A stretch of 64,000 nucleotides of DNA from Brevibacillus reuszeri (GCF_001187725.1 NZ_LGIQ01000007.1:58323-122322), one strand, 5' to 3'; positions 53,274 to 61,347 are shown, numbered from the stretch's first letter. The notes: a model not told the origin generated them from the sequence alone. Translations and numbers: made by a program.

Positions 53274-53402
53274 GGATAAAAAAGAAAACTAACAATGGGC
53301 AATCAAATTATACAGCTCATATGTCTTGAATTACAGTAGTTGTTTTCAAAAGAATCATCGGTTAAGGAGCTAACAAACCAATCGATTAGTAAAGCAAAGG
53401 AT

Positions 53403-53440
53403 AAAAAAGTGGCGCAAGCCAAACTATGCTTGTGCGCCAC
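53403..53440 (-). terminator. Terminator of the DUF1259 gene
   Basis: Minus-strand stem GTGGCGCACAAGC/GCTTGCGCCAC followed by six T residues. It separates this gene from unit B's leader. Confidence 0.88.
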
Positions 53441-53449
53441 ATGGTTCTG

Positions 53450-53830
53450 TTATTTCAATACATTTAATGCACGCCGTAGTTTCTTTGCAAACTGAATGGG
53501 TGGTTCCACAGTTTCGATATGCAAATACATTAGACGTGGGTTATCAAATAGCCAGTGATTGTGAAGGGCAGTGATTCTTAGTCCCTGTCGACGGGCAGCG
53601 TTAATGAACTTTTGAACTTCCCTTTGCAAGAGCGTAATTTCAGCCGTGTTCAGAGTATTTCCGCGTCTGTCCAAAGACTGAATAACAATCTCTTGTTCAG
53701 TGTCGTATTTTTTACCTAGGATTCTTGCATTTAGATTACGCTTAACCATTATTGAGCAGGTATCGTTTGACATGCCTGTCCCACCCAAAATTTTAGCTAA
53801 ACGTGCACATAGACTTTTTGGTATCTTCAT
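53450..53830 (-). CDS. DUF1259 protein (LppY/LpqO-like), short form
   Basis: 126 residues from ATG 53830 behind AGGAGGAGAA. ITALHNHWLFDNPRLMYLHIETVEPPIQFAKKLRRAL matches the conserved DUF1259 core; the N-terminal part CARLAKILGGTGMSNDTCSIMVKRNL also fits. No signal peptide is present, unlike mycobacterial LppY. Function unknown. Confidence 0.75.
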   Translation of the reverse strand: MKIPKSLCARLAKILGGTGMSNDTCSIMVKRNLNARILGKKYDTEQEIVIQSLDRRGNTLNTAEITLLQREVQKFINAARRQGLRITALHNHWLFDNPRLMYLHIETVEPPIQFAKKLRRALNVLK

Positions 53831-53925
53831 CGATTCTCCTCCTCTCCTTGTTTTAATGCATTCTATGTGGGAGAGAATAAGAGGTTCTGGACAAAGGTAA
53901 AAAAAGGTGAATATACAAGTGGAAA

Positions 53926-54071
53926 GGACGCCAGGGTGTGGCGTCCAAGAGGTAGGGTGCTAATGGATAAGATTTTTCATTAGCATAGCATCCAGATGAT
54001 TTGGTGTTAGGGCTATTAACTATTTACGGTTAACAGGATGCGTACATTAAAGTAGGACTCGTGATTGGTTG
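53926..54071. repeat. Dispersed repeat R2, copy 1
   Basis: Begins with the hairpin GGACGCC/GGCGTCC and shares long identical stretches (GATGATTTGGTGTTAG, ACTATTTA, GGTTAAC or AGTTAAC) with 62392-62561. The surrounding 350-bp gap (53831-54183) has no gene. A structured RNA or regulatory region is possible. Confidence 0.55.
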
Positions 54072-54183
54072 GAGTCCACTGGCCAAATTGGATTGGTATC
54101 TCCAAAATATGACCAAATTAGAGACAATGGCTGTATAAGCATATTTGAAAGGAAAAACCTAAGTATTATTCTTGTTGTCGATG

Positions 54184-54741
54184 TTAAGCGTGAACGAGTT
54201 CACGGGTCTGTAAATGAAGTGGCGGCGGAACCAACCAGCCTTTATCTTTGTTGATACGCAGTAACCTAGCACCATATTGGGCTTTCGTCATATGAAATTG
54301 ACCAAACATCATCGCAATGTCCTCACGAATACATTGGCCAATAACTTGACTGCAAGCAACTAACCCTGCTGCAATGTCTAACGATACGCCAGCTGCAATT
54401 TCGGGATCGTTAAATCTTGCGCCAACAGGGATGCTTTCAAGGTTTGCAGTCGGACGCTCTGGCGGAGATGGGGGCAATCCAACACCATTTACTTTTAGCA
54501 GGTGCTCAACTTGTTCTATCTCTTGTTTCATGCTGACAGTTAAATCTTCCAAGAACTTTTTAAGATCGTTGTCACCAGTATGGTTAATAAAAGTTTGATA
54601 AGCCACTAACAGTCCTTTGGTTGTAGTTAGGTAGCTCCATACACCAAAGACTTCACCGTAATGCATTGGTTCGTTTTGCGGATTTCCACTTAAGATTCCC
54701 ATTAATGTCCTCCCAGTATTCATTAGTGTTGTAAGATCCAT
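54184..54741 (-). CDS. DUF3231 family protein
   Basis: 185 residues. Four-helix ferritin-like pattern (GEVFGVWSYLTTTKGLLVAYQTFINHTGDNDLKKFLEDL ... EQVEHLLKVNGVGLPPSPPERP) and IREDIAMMFGQFHMTKAQYGARLLRINKDKGWLVPPPLH match DUF3231, often encoded near spore-coat genes in bacilli. This single-domain form is half the length of the common two-domain members. Confidence 0.8.
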   Translation of the reverse strand: MDLTTLMNTGRTLMGILSGNPQNEPMHYGEVFGVWSYLTTTKGLLVAYQTFINHTGDNDLKKFLEDLTVSMKQEIEQVEHLLKVNGVGLPPSPPERPTANLESIPVGARFNDPEIAAGVSLDIAAGLVACSQVIGQCIREDIAMMFGQFHMTKAQYGARLLRINKDKGWLVPPPLHLQTRELVHA

Positions 54742-54843
54742 GTGGGTTCTCCTGACTTTTCATTTTGACCCAATGATAAGGTTTGCATGGAGTGGGAGTT
54801 TTATAAAGGCAATTTTACACAAGAGAAATTGTGATGAACTATG

Positions 54844-54972
54844 TTAATCCCTCTTATAAATTAACTTGGTAATCAAGTCTTCAATTCTCTGTAAATGTTG
54901 ATTAGTTTGCTTCAGCAGAAAATACAAATTCACAATTGAGATCATTACAACAATCCCAAAAACTAACTCCAT
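54844..54972 (-). CDS. Small membrane protein, 42 residues
   Basis: ATG 54972 to TAA 54844: MELVFGIVVMISIVNLYFLL, then KQTNQHLQRIEDLITKLIYKRD. One membrane helix then an amphipathic helix, a shape typical of YvrJ-like or holin-like small phage proteins. The ribosome site is weak (GGGGCGA). Confidence 0.5.
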   Translation of the reverse strand: MELVFGIVVMISIVNLYFLLKQTNQHLQRIEDLITKLIYKRD

Positions 54973-55079
54973 TTTAATATCGCCCCATTTGGTAATGGTT
55001 GGATATTTTGATGATAGCATGAAAGTAAAGAAATCGCGATATTTAACAAAGTATTTCGGGAGTAAAGGAGATAGATACG

Positions 55080-55628
55080 ATGCGCTTTGTCGGAATAGAT
55101 CCGTCTACCAAAACAGGGTTCGTCGCGTTGGACGAGCAAGGTAACGTCCTTCGAAGGAAAGAACTCACTGTCATCGGAAGCAAGGACCCATTGCGAATGA
55201 CAACGCTGGTTGATGAGATCATGGACCATATGCAAACAGGGGACATCATCTGTATCGAAGGGTTCGGGTTTTCTTCGCAGCAAGCCATCCAGCTCGGAGA
55301 CATTGGTTGGGGAGTGAGAATGGCACTGCACCGAAAAGGTTTCAAATATTTTGAAGCGGCTCCGATGGCATTGAAAAAATTCGCAGGGGCGACTGGAAAT
55401 AAAGGCCCAGACGGAAAGGCAATCAAAGCCGACAAAATCGAGGTCGCCAAGCAGGTGCTAAAGCGATGGGTTTTTGAGAGTGGCAGCGATAACGTGACAG
55501 ATGCATTTGTTCTGGCTAAGATCGCAGAAGGGATTTGCATGCATAATGCAGACAACCCAGCCCACCAATACCACCAGTTCCAGCTTGAAGTTCTGTCTTC
55601 CGTACTCAATCCGCCAGAGAAAAAGTAA
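55080..55628 (+). CDS. Phage RuvC-like Holliday junction resolvase
   Basis: 182 residues. The RNase H-like fold begins MRFVGIDPSTKTGFVALDEQG (Asp 7), with the second acidic residue in ICIEGFGFS (Glu about 60) and the C-terminal pair in SDNVTDAFVLAKIAE. It is a divergent, phage-type RuvC, expected to cleave branched DNA. First gene of a plus-strand phage-type group. Confidence 0.82.
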   Translation: MRFVGIDPSTKTGFVALDEQGNVLRRKELTVIGSKDPLRMTTLVDEIMDHMQTGDIICIEGFGFSSQQAIQLGDIGWGVRMALHRKGFKYFEAAPMALKKFAGATGNKGPDGKAIKADKIEVAKQVLKRWVFESGSDNVTDAFVLAKIAEGICMHNADNPAHQYHQFQLEVLSSVLNPPEKK

Positions 55629-55645
55629 CAAAAGAAGGTGGCTAA

Positions 55646-55801
55646 GTGAAAGTCGAAATTGAAGACAACCTGTACCTAGAATCTGATGGGATGCAGTTCA
55701 TCATCAAAGAGTATACCGGTAAAAAGGATACCCTTGGTCGAGATTTGTACAAGGTTCATGGGTATTTCTCTGGTGTAGATCACGCAGTCAAACACGAATA
55801 G
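55646..55801 (+). CDS. Small phage-type protein, 51 residues
   Basis: GTG 55646 (AAGGTGG upstream) to TAG 55801: MKVEIEDNLYLESDGMQFII, then KEYTGKKDTLGRDLYKVHGY and FSGVDHAVKHE. Short beta-rich protein, unrecognised, 17 bases after the RuvC-like gene. Confidence 0.6.
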   Translation: MKVEIEDNLYLESDGMQFIIKEYTGKKDTLGRDLYKVHGYFSGVDHAVKHE

Positions 55802-55840
55802 CTACAGAACACATTTAAAATTAAAAGGAGCGAATATTCT

Positions 55841-56248
55841 ATGAAAACGGAAGTAAAAGCATTGTTTAAAGATTTCAACGCAGGTGAGAAAAAGGATGTC
55901 CTCAAATTCGAACTCAAAGGTGATATGACAGATGCTAAAATCGTTGCTTTGCATAAATTGAAGGGTGGACAAGTCTTTGTGCATATCTCCAGCTCGCAAA
56001 TGGATATCGATGATCTTGACGAGGAGAGCCACGAAGGTCTCCAGTACAGCGTCAATGGGGATGGAACAGTAGTTGTCCCAGCTAATCAGATGACCATTGA
56101 TGAGCTGCCAAAAGAAGGGCAAGGGGAGGAGCCGAGTGAAACAAATGAATCTGAACCGGAAGCCGATGGAAGAATCATACAAGAACGATCGTGTCCTCGA
56201 TATGGACAAAGCAAAAGAGTACATCAGCAGCTGGAGGCCACAAGGTAA
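55841..56248 (+). CDS. Phage-type hypothetical protein
   Basis: 135 residues. MKTEVKALFKDFNAGEKKDVLKFELKGDMTDAKIVALHKLKGGQVFVHISSSQM is a compact alpha/beta domain; an acidic tail follows. The last ~25 residues (IIQERSCPRYGQSKRVHQQLEATR) read out of frame through the duplicated antirepressor segment, so the natural C-terminus was replaced when that segment arrived. Confidence 0.6.
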   Translation: MKTEVKALFKDFNAGEKKDVLKFELKGDMTDAKIVALHKLKGGQVFVHISSSQMDIDDLDEESHEGLQYSVNGDGTVVVPANQMTIDELPKEGQGEEPSETNESEPEADGRIIQERSCPRYGQSKRVHQQLEATR

Positions 56249-56297
56249 GCTCTTGAGAGAAATTGAAGATGCCAACCGGCAAATGTCGTTTTCATGA
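56136..56297 (+). CDS. Truncated ORF6C-type antirepressor tail
   Basis: About 53 residues from GTG 56136 (GGGGAGG upstream), ending SYKNDRVLDMDKAKEYISSW and RPQGKLLREIEDANRQMSFS. The last ~40 residues are nearly identical to the C-terminus of the antirepressor at 60131-60847. It overlaps the previous gene and shares ATGA with the next. Confidence 0.5.
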   Translation: MKQMNLNRKPMEESYKNDRVLDMDKAKEYISSWRPQGKLLREIEDANRQMSFS

Positions 56298-56480
56298 AAG
56301 GGGAGGTTATCGTGAATTGTACATTTTGTGATGAGAAGATCGTGGTGGACAAACCTGAATGGATCCTGATTAATAAGAAGCCATCCGTTGAACACTTCTG
56401 CTGCCTAGGGTGCTTAGCAGGGCATGTGGATGAGCTGGTAATGGAGGAAGAAGAGAAAACTGGTTTGATCAGTTGAAATC
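56172..56480 (+). repeat. 309-bp duplication, copy 1
   Basis: Nearly identical to 60722-61030 (offset 4550), covering the antirepressor 3' end and the zinc-ribbon gene that follows. Confidence 0.9.
56294..56476 (+). CDS. Small zinc-ribbon protein, copy 1
   Basis: 60 residues: MKGEVIVNCTFCDEKIVVDK, PEWILINKKPSVEHFCCLGC and an acidic helical tail. CTFC and CLGC form a likely zinc site. Almost the same protein is encoded at 60844-61026. Confidence 0.65.
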   Translation: MKGEVIVNCTFCDEKIVVDKPEWILINKKPSVEHFCCLGCLAGHVDELVMEEEEKTGLIS

Positions 56481-56521
56481 GGTTGGGACAAAAAAAGAGA
56501 CTTAACACAAGCTCAAATATG

Positions 56522-57010
56522 TTAAATCAAGATATCATATGCGTCGCCATACGGAGTAAAACTTTCATCTAACCAAAAATACCTTTCCCCTTTTAAAGAA
56601 AGCAACTTGGATAAAAGTTCAGTAAAAGAAAGGGAGATAACAGGTGTTTCTCCAACTAAACCGTGAGTTTCATGAAAGCTGTCATAACATTTACCGAGTC
56701 TCCCCTCGTAAAGATCGATGGAGATAAACTCATTGTTATCATACTGGGCGACGGTATACCAATTGCTTGAAATGTCATCTTCACACAATTCACCAACGAT
56801 CAAAGGGTTTGCTAACACAAATTTACTAGGAGGGACAATCGTAATCTTGTATTCGCTATCAACAAAAAGATCCACTCCGCCACATACGGAATAGAAAGCA
56901 ATTAGGTCTTCAGGTAAATGAGGTACCAGTTCAAGTAAGGGAGTTCCGGCAACCGGATGAACTATGCAATTGGTCAAGTTCGAAGCTAGTGTGATCAATT
57001 TTTCTATCAT
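56522..57010 (-). CDS. SMI1/KNR4-like (SUKH superfamily) protein
   Basis: 162 residues from ATG 57010 after GGAGGGAC. HLPEDLIAFYSVCGGVDLF ... IVPPSKFVLANPLIVG ... NWYTVAQYDNNEFISIDLYEGRLGKCYDSFHETHG ... YFWLDESFTPYGDAYDIL follows the SUKH fold. Many SUKH proteins are immunity factors against contact-dependent or phage-borne toxins; no toxin gene is next to it. Confidence 0.8.
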   Translation of the reverse strand: MIEKLITLASNLTNCIVHPVAGTPLLELVPHLPEDLIAFYSVCGGVDLFVDSEYKITIVPPSKFVLANPLIVGELCEDDISSNWYTVAQYDNNEFISIDLYEGRLGKCYDSFHETHGLVGETPVISLSFTELLSKLLSLKGERYFWLDESFTPYGDAYDILI

Positions 57011-57109
57011 GGTACCGTCCCTCCAGAGGTTCATTAACTAAATGCTCAGTATGTAAAAGAGGGGAATTCAGCCGAAATAAAGAAGCCGCCTTTACAGGCA
57101 GCTCGAAAA

Positions 57110-57499
57110 TTACAAATGCAACCTAGTATTTTTTTCGAACAAACTTTTATAGTTACTTCTGTAAATCCAGAGTAAGTATGCTTCCAACACACAAACGATA
57201 ATAACCAGTGGTAATAAGGTTGGGTCAACAAAGAGATGGAAAAGCAAAATATTTACAACAATTGGTGCTAAGATCGCCAAAGTCGCAGGGATGAAAAAAT
57301 TCAATAGGAGTAACAATCCACAAACTAGTTCAGTCGATTTTTCAAGTACCAATAAGTACCCAGTCAATAACTCCATTGCTTTAGGGCTAGTTGGAAACAC
57401 GGGATCAAAACCAAGGATAACTACCCAACCGTTAAATCCAGCACCTAAGAAAATAAGGGACAACAGTATACGAGGTATATGTGTACGGAGAACAAACAA
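57110..57499 (-). CDS. DoxX-like small membrane protein
   Basis: 129 residues from TTG 57499, which lies 7 bases after GGAGGT. The frame is open further upstream, but that stretch contains the terminator of the preceding gene. Four helices with LIFLGAGFNGW and GYLLVLEKSTELVCGLLLLLNFFIPATLAILAPIVVNILLFHLF resemble DoxX/DoxD-type proteins. Role unknown; probable cargo. Confidence 0.75.
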   Translation of the reverse strand: MFVLRTHIPRILLSLIFLGAGFNGWVVILGFDPVFPTSPKAMELLTGYLLVLEKSTELVCGLLLLLNFFIPATLAILAPIVVNILLFHLFVDPTLLPLVIIVCVLEAYLLWIYRSNYKSLFEKNTRLHL

Positions 57500-57596
57500 A
57501 TCCCATACCTCCAAAATAAACATGACTAATGAAATTATAAACCAATTTGTTCCATGTTTGTAGAGGTACCGGGTCAAAGTATACACATTGTGTAAT

Positions 57597-57626
57597 AAAA
57601 AAAGTCCCAGTATCAAACTGGAACTT
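57597..57626 (-). terminator. Terminator of the tautomerase gene
   Basis: Minus-strand stem AGTTCCAG/CTGGGACT (one G-U) with a short loop and seven T residues. Confidence 0.85.
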
Positions 57627-57639
57627 TTACGAAACATGC

Positions 57640-57834
57640 TTAAAGTTTTCTGAAATCATCAGTGAGAATGCCCGCATACCCCCAGTTTTCATCGTCAATC
57701 TCTTCAATAACGATGTGAGTATGTTCAGGCTTTTTGCCAAGAACATTAACAAGAGTTTCAGTGAACTCTTTTACAATCTGAGCTTTTTGATCACGGGTTG
57801 CACCTTTTGTAATTTGAAGGTTGATATATGGCAT
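57640..57834 (-). CDS. 4-oxalocrotonate tautomerase family enzyme
   Basis: 64 residues from ATG 57834 (GGAGATG upstream); a longer frame upstream has no good site. After Met removal the catalytic Pro is N-terminal (PYINLQITKGATRDQKAQIVKEFTETLVNVLGKKPEHTHIVIEEIDDENWGYAG). The typical 62-residue tautomerase of YwhB/XylH type; substrate here unknown. Confidence 0.9.
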   Translation of the reverse strand: MPYINLQITKGATRDQKAQIVKEFTETLVNVLGKKPEHTHIVIEEIDDENWGYAGILTDDFRKL

Positions 57835-58029
57835 TTGTCCACATCTCCAATCAGTTTCTTTTATAACGTAGACGGACAAGGTAGCAAATAGTTTCAATCA
57901 TATTACAGTTTGAGTGACAGGGATTTTTAACTTAATAGTTAGACAGAAAAGTCGAACAGATCAGCGTGACACACAAGCTGTTCTATGTGGCAAAGGGAAG
58001 AACGCTAACAAAATGTGTTATTTTAGCAC

Positions 58030-58066
58030 CAATGTGACCATCACTGTTAAATCAATGGTCACATTG
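58030..58066 (+). terminator. Strong hairpin downstream of the GNAT gene
   Basis: A perfect 12-bp stem CAATGTGACCAT/ATGGTCACATTG with a 13-base loop and TTTACTT on the plus side. It may serve both strands; the rest of 57898-58096 shows nothing. Confidence 0.6.
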
Positions 58067-58096
58067 TTTACTTGAAGTAATTTTAAATTTGTTTCA

Positions 58097-58558
58097 TTAA
58101 CTTGACGTATTAGAATCCTTCATTTTGATCAAGTGAGTATTTCCCGCAGCTTCAAACCCTAATTTCATGTAATAATCTAACACCCTTCTATTGGAAGTGT
58201 TTGCTTCTAGTTGAAGGGCGACGATATTATCCATTTTCTCTAAACTAGTAAAAAAATAGGCAGCTATCCCTTTACTTCTTGAATCTTCTTTAACGTATAA
58301 CTCATCTATGAATAGCATGTTTCCACCAAACTCGTTACTCCAATAGTAAACAAGAATTGAATATCCGACGATTTCATTGTTGTTTAGAAAAATTATAATC
58401 CTAACCTTTTGTGGATTTTTTTTCGCCTCATTGATAGTAGAGGTTACTTTCGTACCGTTCATTGGTTGACCTTCAAGATCATTGCTGTAGAGAGAACGTA
58501 CCATTTCATGAAAGTCATTATAGTCAGCATCTATATAATCTCTAAACTTTATATCCAT
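58097..58558 (-). CDS. GNAT family N-acetyltransferase
   Basis: 153 residues from ATG 58558 behind AGGAGGTAG. The acetyl-CoA site is IDELYVKEDSRSKGIAAYFFTSL, followed by LEANTSNRRVLDYYMKLGFEAAG. Substrate unknown; cargo of the element. Confidence 0.88.
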   Translation of the reverse strand: MDIKFRDYIDADYNDFHEMVRSLYSNDLEGQPMNGTKVTSTINEAKKNPQKVRIIIFLNNNEIVGYSILVYYWSNEFGGNMLFIDELYVKEDSRSKGIAAYFFTSLEKMDNIVALQLEANTSNRRVLDYYMKLGFEAAGNTHLIKMKDSNTSS

Positions 58559-58652
58559 TTCTCTACCTCCTGTGAATTTTTTAAAATTATACCATGTGGG
58601 AAGAGTTAGGAAAATTTTGGTTAGGGGAAATTTAACAAAACGGTAATTCAGT

Positions 58653-58692
58653 GAAAAAAGACCCCCTAGGTTTCCCTAAGGGATCGTTGATG
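58653..58692 (-). terminator. Unit C terminator with CATCAAC box
   Basis: Minus strand: TCATCAACGAT, stem CCCTTAGG/CCTAGGGG and a TCTTTTTTC tail. Confidence 0.82.
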
Positions 58693-58696
58693 AAAT

Positions 58697-59020
58697 TTAA
58701 ATAGGTTCAACAATCTTGATAATTAACTTGCTTGAAACAATCCCCCCCTTACCGTCGTTAGCTGTAACAGTAATGGTGACAGTGTCCCCAATATTCGGGG
58801 CAGGGTCGCTTGGAAAATTTACATTTAAATTTGCATAACCTGGAAAAAACATAGTTGTAAATCTTGCATTATCAGACACCGCCGTAAATGTTAGTGCATC
58901 TGAATCTGGATCAGAAAAGTAGGGAATTAGAGGAATGCCCATAGCTATGGTATTTTGTGGAGCCCTTTCAGTCAAGAAAACTCCATTGTTATCTTCAATT
59001 ACTACAGGTGGTCGATTGCT
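58697..59020 (-). CDS. Unit C start-less 3'-exon ORF, cadherin/Ig-like module
   Basis: 107 residues from AGC 59020: SNRPPVVIEDNNGVFLTERA, then PQNTIAMGIPLIPYFSDPDS and DALTFTAVSDNARFTTMFF ... IGDTVTITVTANDGKGGIVSSKLIIKIVEPI. NRPPV and FSDPDSD are the entry strand and calcium-type loop of cadherin-like repeats. No start codon at the head; the first usable TTG (58975) is 15 codons in and lacks a ribosome site. Confidence 0.78.
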   Translation of the reverse strand, partial: SNRPPVVIEDNNGVFLTERAPQNTIAMGIPLIPYFSDPDSDALTFTAVSDNARFTTMFFPGYANLNVNFPSDPAPNIGDTVTITVTANDGKGGIVSSKLIIKIVEPI

Positions 59021-59110
59021 ATTCTCGACTTATTCCCTTCTCTGTATGAGGGTTTTCGTTCGAGCCTACACCGTGCGGGCGACTTTCATCGCACACGGCG
59101 TTCCATCAAC
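59018..59110 (-). ncRNA. Unit C group II intron domain V-VI block (93 bp)
   Basis: Domain V at 59068-59101, identical in its stems to units B and D. GTTGATGG immediately precedes it on the minus strand, and the block ends GAGAAT-AGC. Confidence 0.83.
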
Positions 59111-59248
59111 GGATAAAAAGGTGAAAATTTACAATGGGCAATACTATTATGTCACAAATGACAATTAATAAATGTGATTTAGGCAACAATTTGAAATTTA
59201 CTTGCATTTACACAACACACGATTTGTTAAATGGGAGGATGGTAGTTG

Positions 59249-59446
59249 ATGAAATTGTATTTGTATACAGATTATGCCGGGCTTTGCACGGCTCCTGGTG
59301 AACGGTTTGAAGCCTTTGCGAAAGGTAAATCGCCAGCATCCGCGCTCTTTCACATAGAAGTGGATCATTGGCAGGTAGCTGATAAGGGGAATTCAGTCGG
59401 TTCGCTGGTGATCGTGGCTAAAGATCGGGAAGAAGAGCACGCATAA
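59249..59446 (+). CDS. Hypothetical phage-type protein
   Basis: 65 residues from ATG 59249 (GGGAGG 10 bases upstream). MKLYLYTDYAGLCTAPGERFEAFAKGKSPASALFHIEVDHWQVADKGNSVGSLVIVAKDREEEHA; a compact beta-rich protein, unrecognised. It starts 17 bases after unit C's right border. Confidence 0.6.
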   Translation: MKLYLYTDYAGLCTAPGERFEAFAKGKSPASALFHIEVDHWQVADKGNSVGSLVIVAKDREEEHA

Positions 59447-59565
59447 CCAAAACACACGTGTGGTAACTGGTTGTAAAAATCTCGATTTTTAGGCGAAACG
59501 GTTGTAATGACTTTTGTCAAAATCAACGTAAATTATTCCAAAAATTATTCCTTGAGGTGATGAGG

Positions 59566-59709
59566 ATGAACAAGCTCCAAATAAATGCTGCCCTACTGCA
59601 GCTTAACCAAGCCGCAATGAAATACGCCAAAATACTGCAATCAGAATGGGTAAACGACGCGCTCTTGTACGTAGATTACGCACGCATCTCAAAGAGACAA
59701 CCGAATTAG
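59566..59709 (+). CDS. Small phage-type protein, 47 residues
   Basis: ATG 59566 after GAGGTGATGAGG, ending TAG 59709: MNKLQINAALLQLNQAAMKY, then AKILQSEWVNDALLYVDYARI. Helical, unrecognised; it overlaps the next frame by 64 bp. Confidence 0.5.
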   Translation: MNKLQINAALLQLNQAAMKYAKILQSEWVNDALLYVDYARISKRQPN

Positions 59710-60110
59710 AAGAGATTTCTTTTCGAGAGCAAATCGAGTTGTGGTTTACGACAAATCGCATGAAAAAAAATGATTTCCTCTCTTTGATCACGCTTGAAAA
59801 ACGACTGCACTATTGGGATGGAGTTCCTAATCGATCAAACCAAGAGATATCAGAACTTCCCGATGAATTGGATTTTATAGCGTTGAGGGATGCAGTCTTT
59901 CTCAACAAAATCGAACACGATCAAGATTGCTATCTGTTTGATCACTTCCTACATGATGTGATGAAATTCATCGATGAGAACCCGGGCGCTATGTTCGGGG
60001 CGTTCCAAAAATCGTTCGGTGCTATTTCCACATATACGGCCCATACTGATGAGTTTGGACGAATAGCAAATTTGGAGCCAAATAAACCGAACCTTACAGT
60101 TGTTCATTAA
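59646..60110 (+). CDS. Hypothetical phage-type protein
   Basis: 154 residues. Basic N-terminus (MGKRRALVRRLRTHLKETTELEEISF) followed by an acidic helical domain. No clear ribosome site before ATG 59646, so a later start is possible. Unrecognised. Confidence 0.55.
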   Translation: MGKRRALVRRLRTHLKETTELEEISFREQIELWFTTNRMKKNDFLSLITLEKRLHYWDGVPNRSNQEISELPDELDFIALRDAVFLNKIEHDQDCYLFDHFLHDVMKFIDENPGAMFGAFQKSFGAISTYTAHTDEFGRIANLEPNKPNLTVVH

Positions 60111-60130
60111 TTACAGAAGGGAGTGAAGGT

Positions 60131-60847
60131 ATGGATAAGCTCACAATCATCAATCAGAATGGGCAATTGCTAGTAGACAGTAGAGAAGTTGGGGAAAAGG
60201 TGGAAAAGAGACATGACCATTTATTGAGAGATATCGACGGGTATGTTGCTATCCTTTCAAAATCCACTGCCCCCAATTTTGGGGTGAGTGATTTCTTCAT
60301 CGAAAGCACCTATCAGGATACCACCGGACGCAAATTGAAATGCTACCTCCTTACCCGTAAAGGCTGTGAAATGGTTGCAAATAAGTTGACAGGAGAAAAA
60401 GGCGTTCTCTTCACGGCAGCCTACGTGACAAAGTTTGAGGAAATGGAGCAAACTATTCAAAATCCATTTTCTAATCTAAGCCCAGAAGTAAAGGCGATTT
60501 TCTTTCTGGACCAGAAACAACAAGAGATCGAAAGCCGGGTCGAACGATTGGAAGTCAGCAAGACAGTCGACTATGGCCAGCAACTGGAGCTGACCAATTT
60601 GGGAAGAAAGCAAGTCATTTCAATACTGGAAGGCAAAGACGGGCCAGCTTATAGGGACAGGAGCCTGCGCGGGAAAGTGTTCTCTTCATTGTGGTCTGAC
60701 TTCAAGGGATATTTCAACGTCGAATCATACAAGAATACTCGCGTCCTCGATATGGACAAAGCAAAAGAGTACATCAGCAGCTGGAGGCCACAAGGTAAGC
60801 TCTTGCGAGAAATTGAAGATGCCAACCGGCAAATGTCGTTTTCATGA
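60131..60847 (+). CDS. Phage Rha/ORF6C-type antirepressor
   Basis: 238 residues from ATG 60131 (GGGAGTG upstream). The N-terminal ~90 residues match the Rha family (GQLLVDSREVGEKVEKRHDHLLRDIDGYV ... YLLTRKGCEMVANKLTGEKG). The C-terminal half matches ORF6C (FLDQKQQEIESRVERLEV ... RGKVFSSLWSDFKGYFNVESY ... AKEYISSWRPQG). Such proteins modulate lysogeny or phage development. Its last third is duplicated at 56172. Confidence 0.85.
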   Translation: MDKLTIINQNGQLLVDSREVGEKVEKRHDHLLRDIDGYVAILSKSTAPNFGVSDFFIESTYQDTTGRKLKCYLLTRKGCEMVANKLTGEKGVLFTAAYVTKFEEMEQTIQNPFSNLSPEVKAIFFLDQKQQEIESRVERLEVSKTVDYGQQLELTNLGRKQVISILEGKDGPAYRDRSLRGKVFSSLWSDFKGYFNVESYKNTRVLDMDKAKEYISSWRPQGKLLREIEDANRQMSFS

Positions 60848-61030
60848 AAGGGGAGGTTATCGTGAATTGTACATTTTGTGATGAGCAGATCGTGGCGGAC
60901 AAACCTGAATGGATCCTGGTAAGTAAGAAGCCATCCGTTGAACACTTCTGCTGCCTAGGCTGCTTAGCAGGGCATGTGGATGAGCTGGCAATGGAGGAAG
61001 AAGAGAAAACTGGTTTGGTCAGTTGAAATC
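60722..61030 (+). repeat. 309-bp duplication, copy 2
   Basis: Matches 56172-56480 with a handful of substitutions; here it belongs to an intact antirepressor gene, so this is the likely parent copy. Confidence 0.9.
60844..61026 (+). CDS. Small zinc-ribbon protein, copy 2
   Basis: 60 residues, MKGEVIVNCTFCDEQIVADK ... CCLGCLAGHVDELAMEEEEKTGLVS, differing from copy 1 at a few positions. It overlaps the antirepressor stop by ATGA. Confidence 0.65.
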   Translation: MKGEVIVNCTFCDEQIVADKPEWILVSKKPSVEHFCCLGCLAGHVDELAMEEEEKTGLVS

Positions 61031-61044
61031 GAGGTGGTTAGCAG

Positions 61045-61347
61045 ATGAGCTCACCTACAGATTTAAAACGGCAGATGAAAAGAGCAATCCGTATCAAAAT
61101 AAACGATACGGTAGAGAAACATTGCAAAGGTTGTACGGTTTACACAGCAAACTACAAAGAGTACGGACAAACAGCGGCTCAAAGCAAATGCACAGCGGAG
61201 TGTGAAGTTGGAAAAGAACTATCCGCATTAGGGCAACTCTTGCTTGCTGGAAAAGAATCAAAGGACGAAAACGAAGAAGAGCTTTCGCCTCAAAACAAGG
61301 TGGTGATATGGGAGAACAGCTCATTAGAGAAAAGTATCTGGAGCTAA
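61045..61347 (+). CDS. Zinc-finger phage-type protein
   Basis: 100 residues from ATG 61045 (GAGGTGG upstream). KHCKGCTVYTANYKEYGQTAAQSKCTAECEVGKEL holds four Cys residues in a plausible zinc site. The C-terminus runs 40 bp into the next gene. Unrecognised beyond that. Confidence 0.6.
   Translation: MSSPTDLKRQMKRAIRIKINDTVEKHCKGCTVYTANYKEYGQTAAQSKCTAECEVGKELSALGQLLLAGKESKDENEEELSPQNKVVIWENSSLEKSIWS

Larger units (their letters stand above)
58630..59232. mobile_element. Intron-exon unit C, bounded by 13-bp inverted repeats
   Basis: ATTTAACAAAACG at 58630 and CGATTTGTTAAAT at 59220 (12 of 13 match as inverted repeats), 603 bp in all, almost the same length as unit A. It sits between a minus-strand GNAT gene and a plus-strand phage gene as a self-contained cassette. 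Confidence 0.6.

Noticed and set aside
57500..57637. N-terminal extension of the DoxX-like protein to ATG 57637
   Set aside because: The stretch contains the terminator hairpin of the preceding tautomerase gene, while TTG 57499 has a good GGAGGT site.
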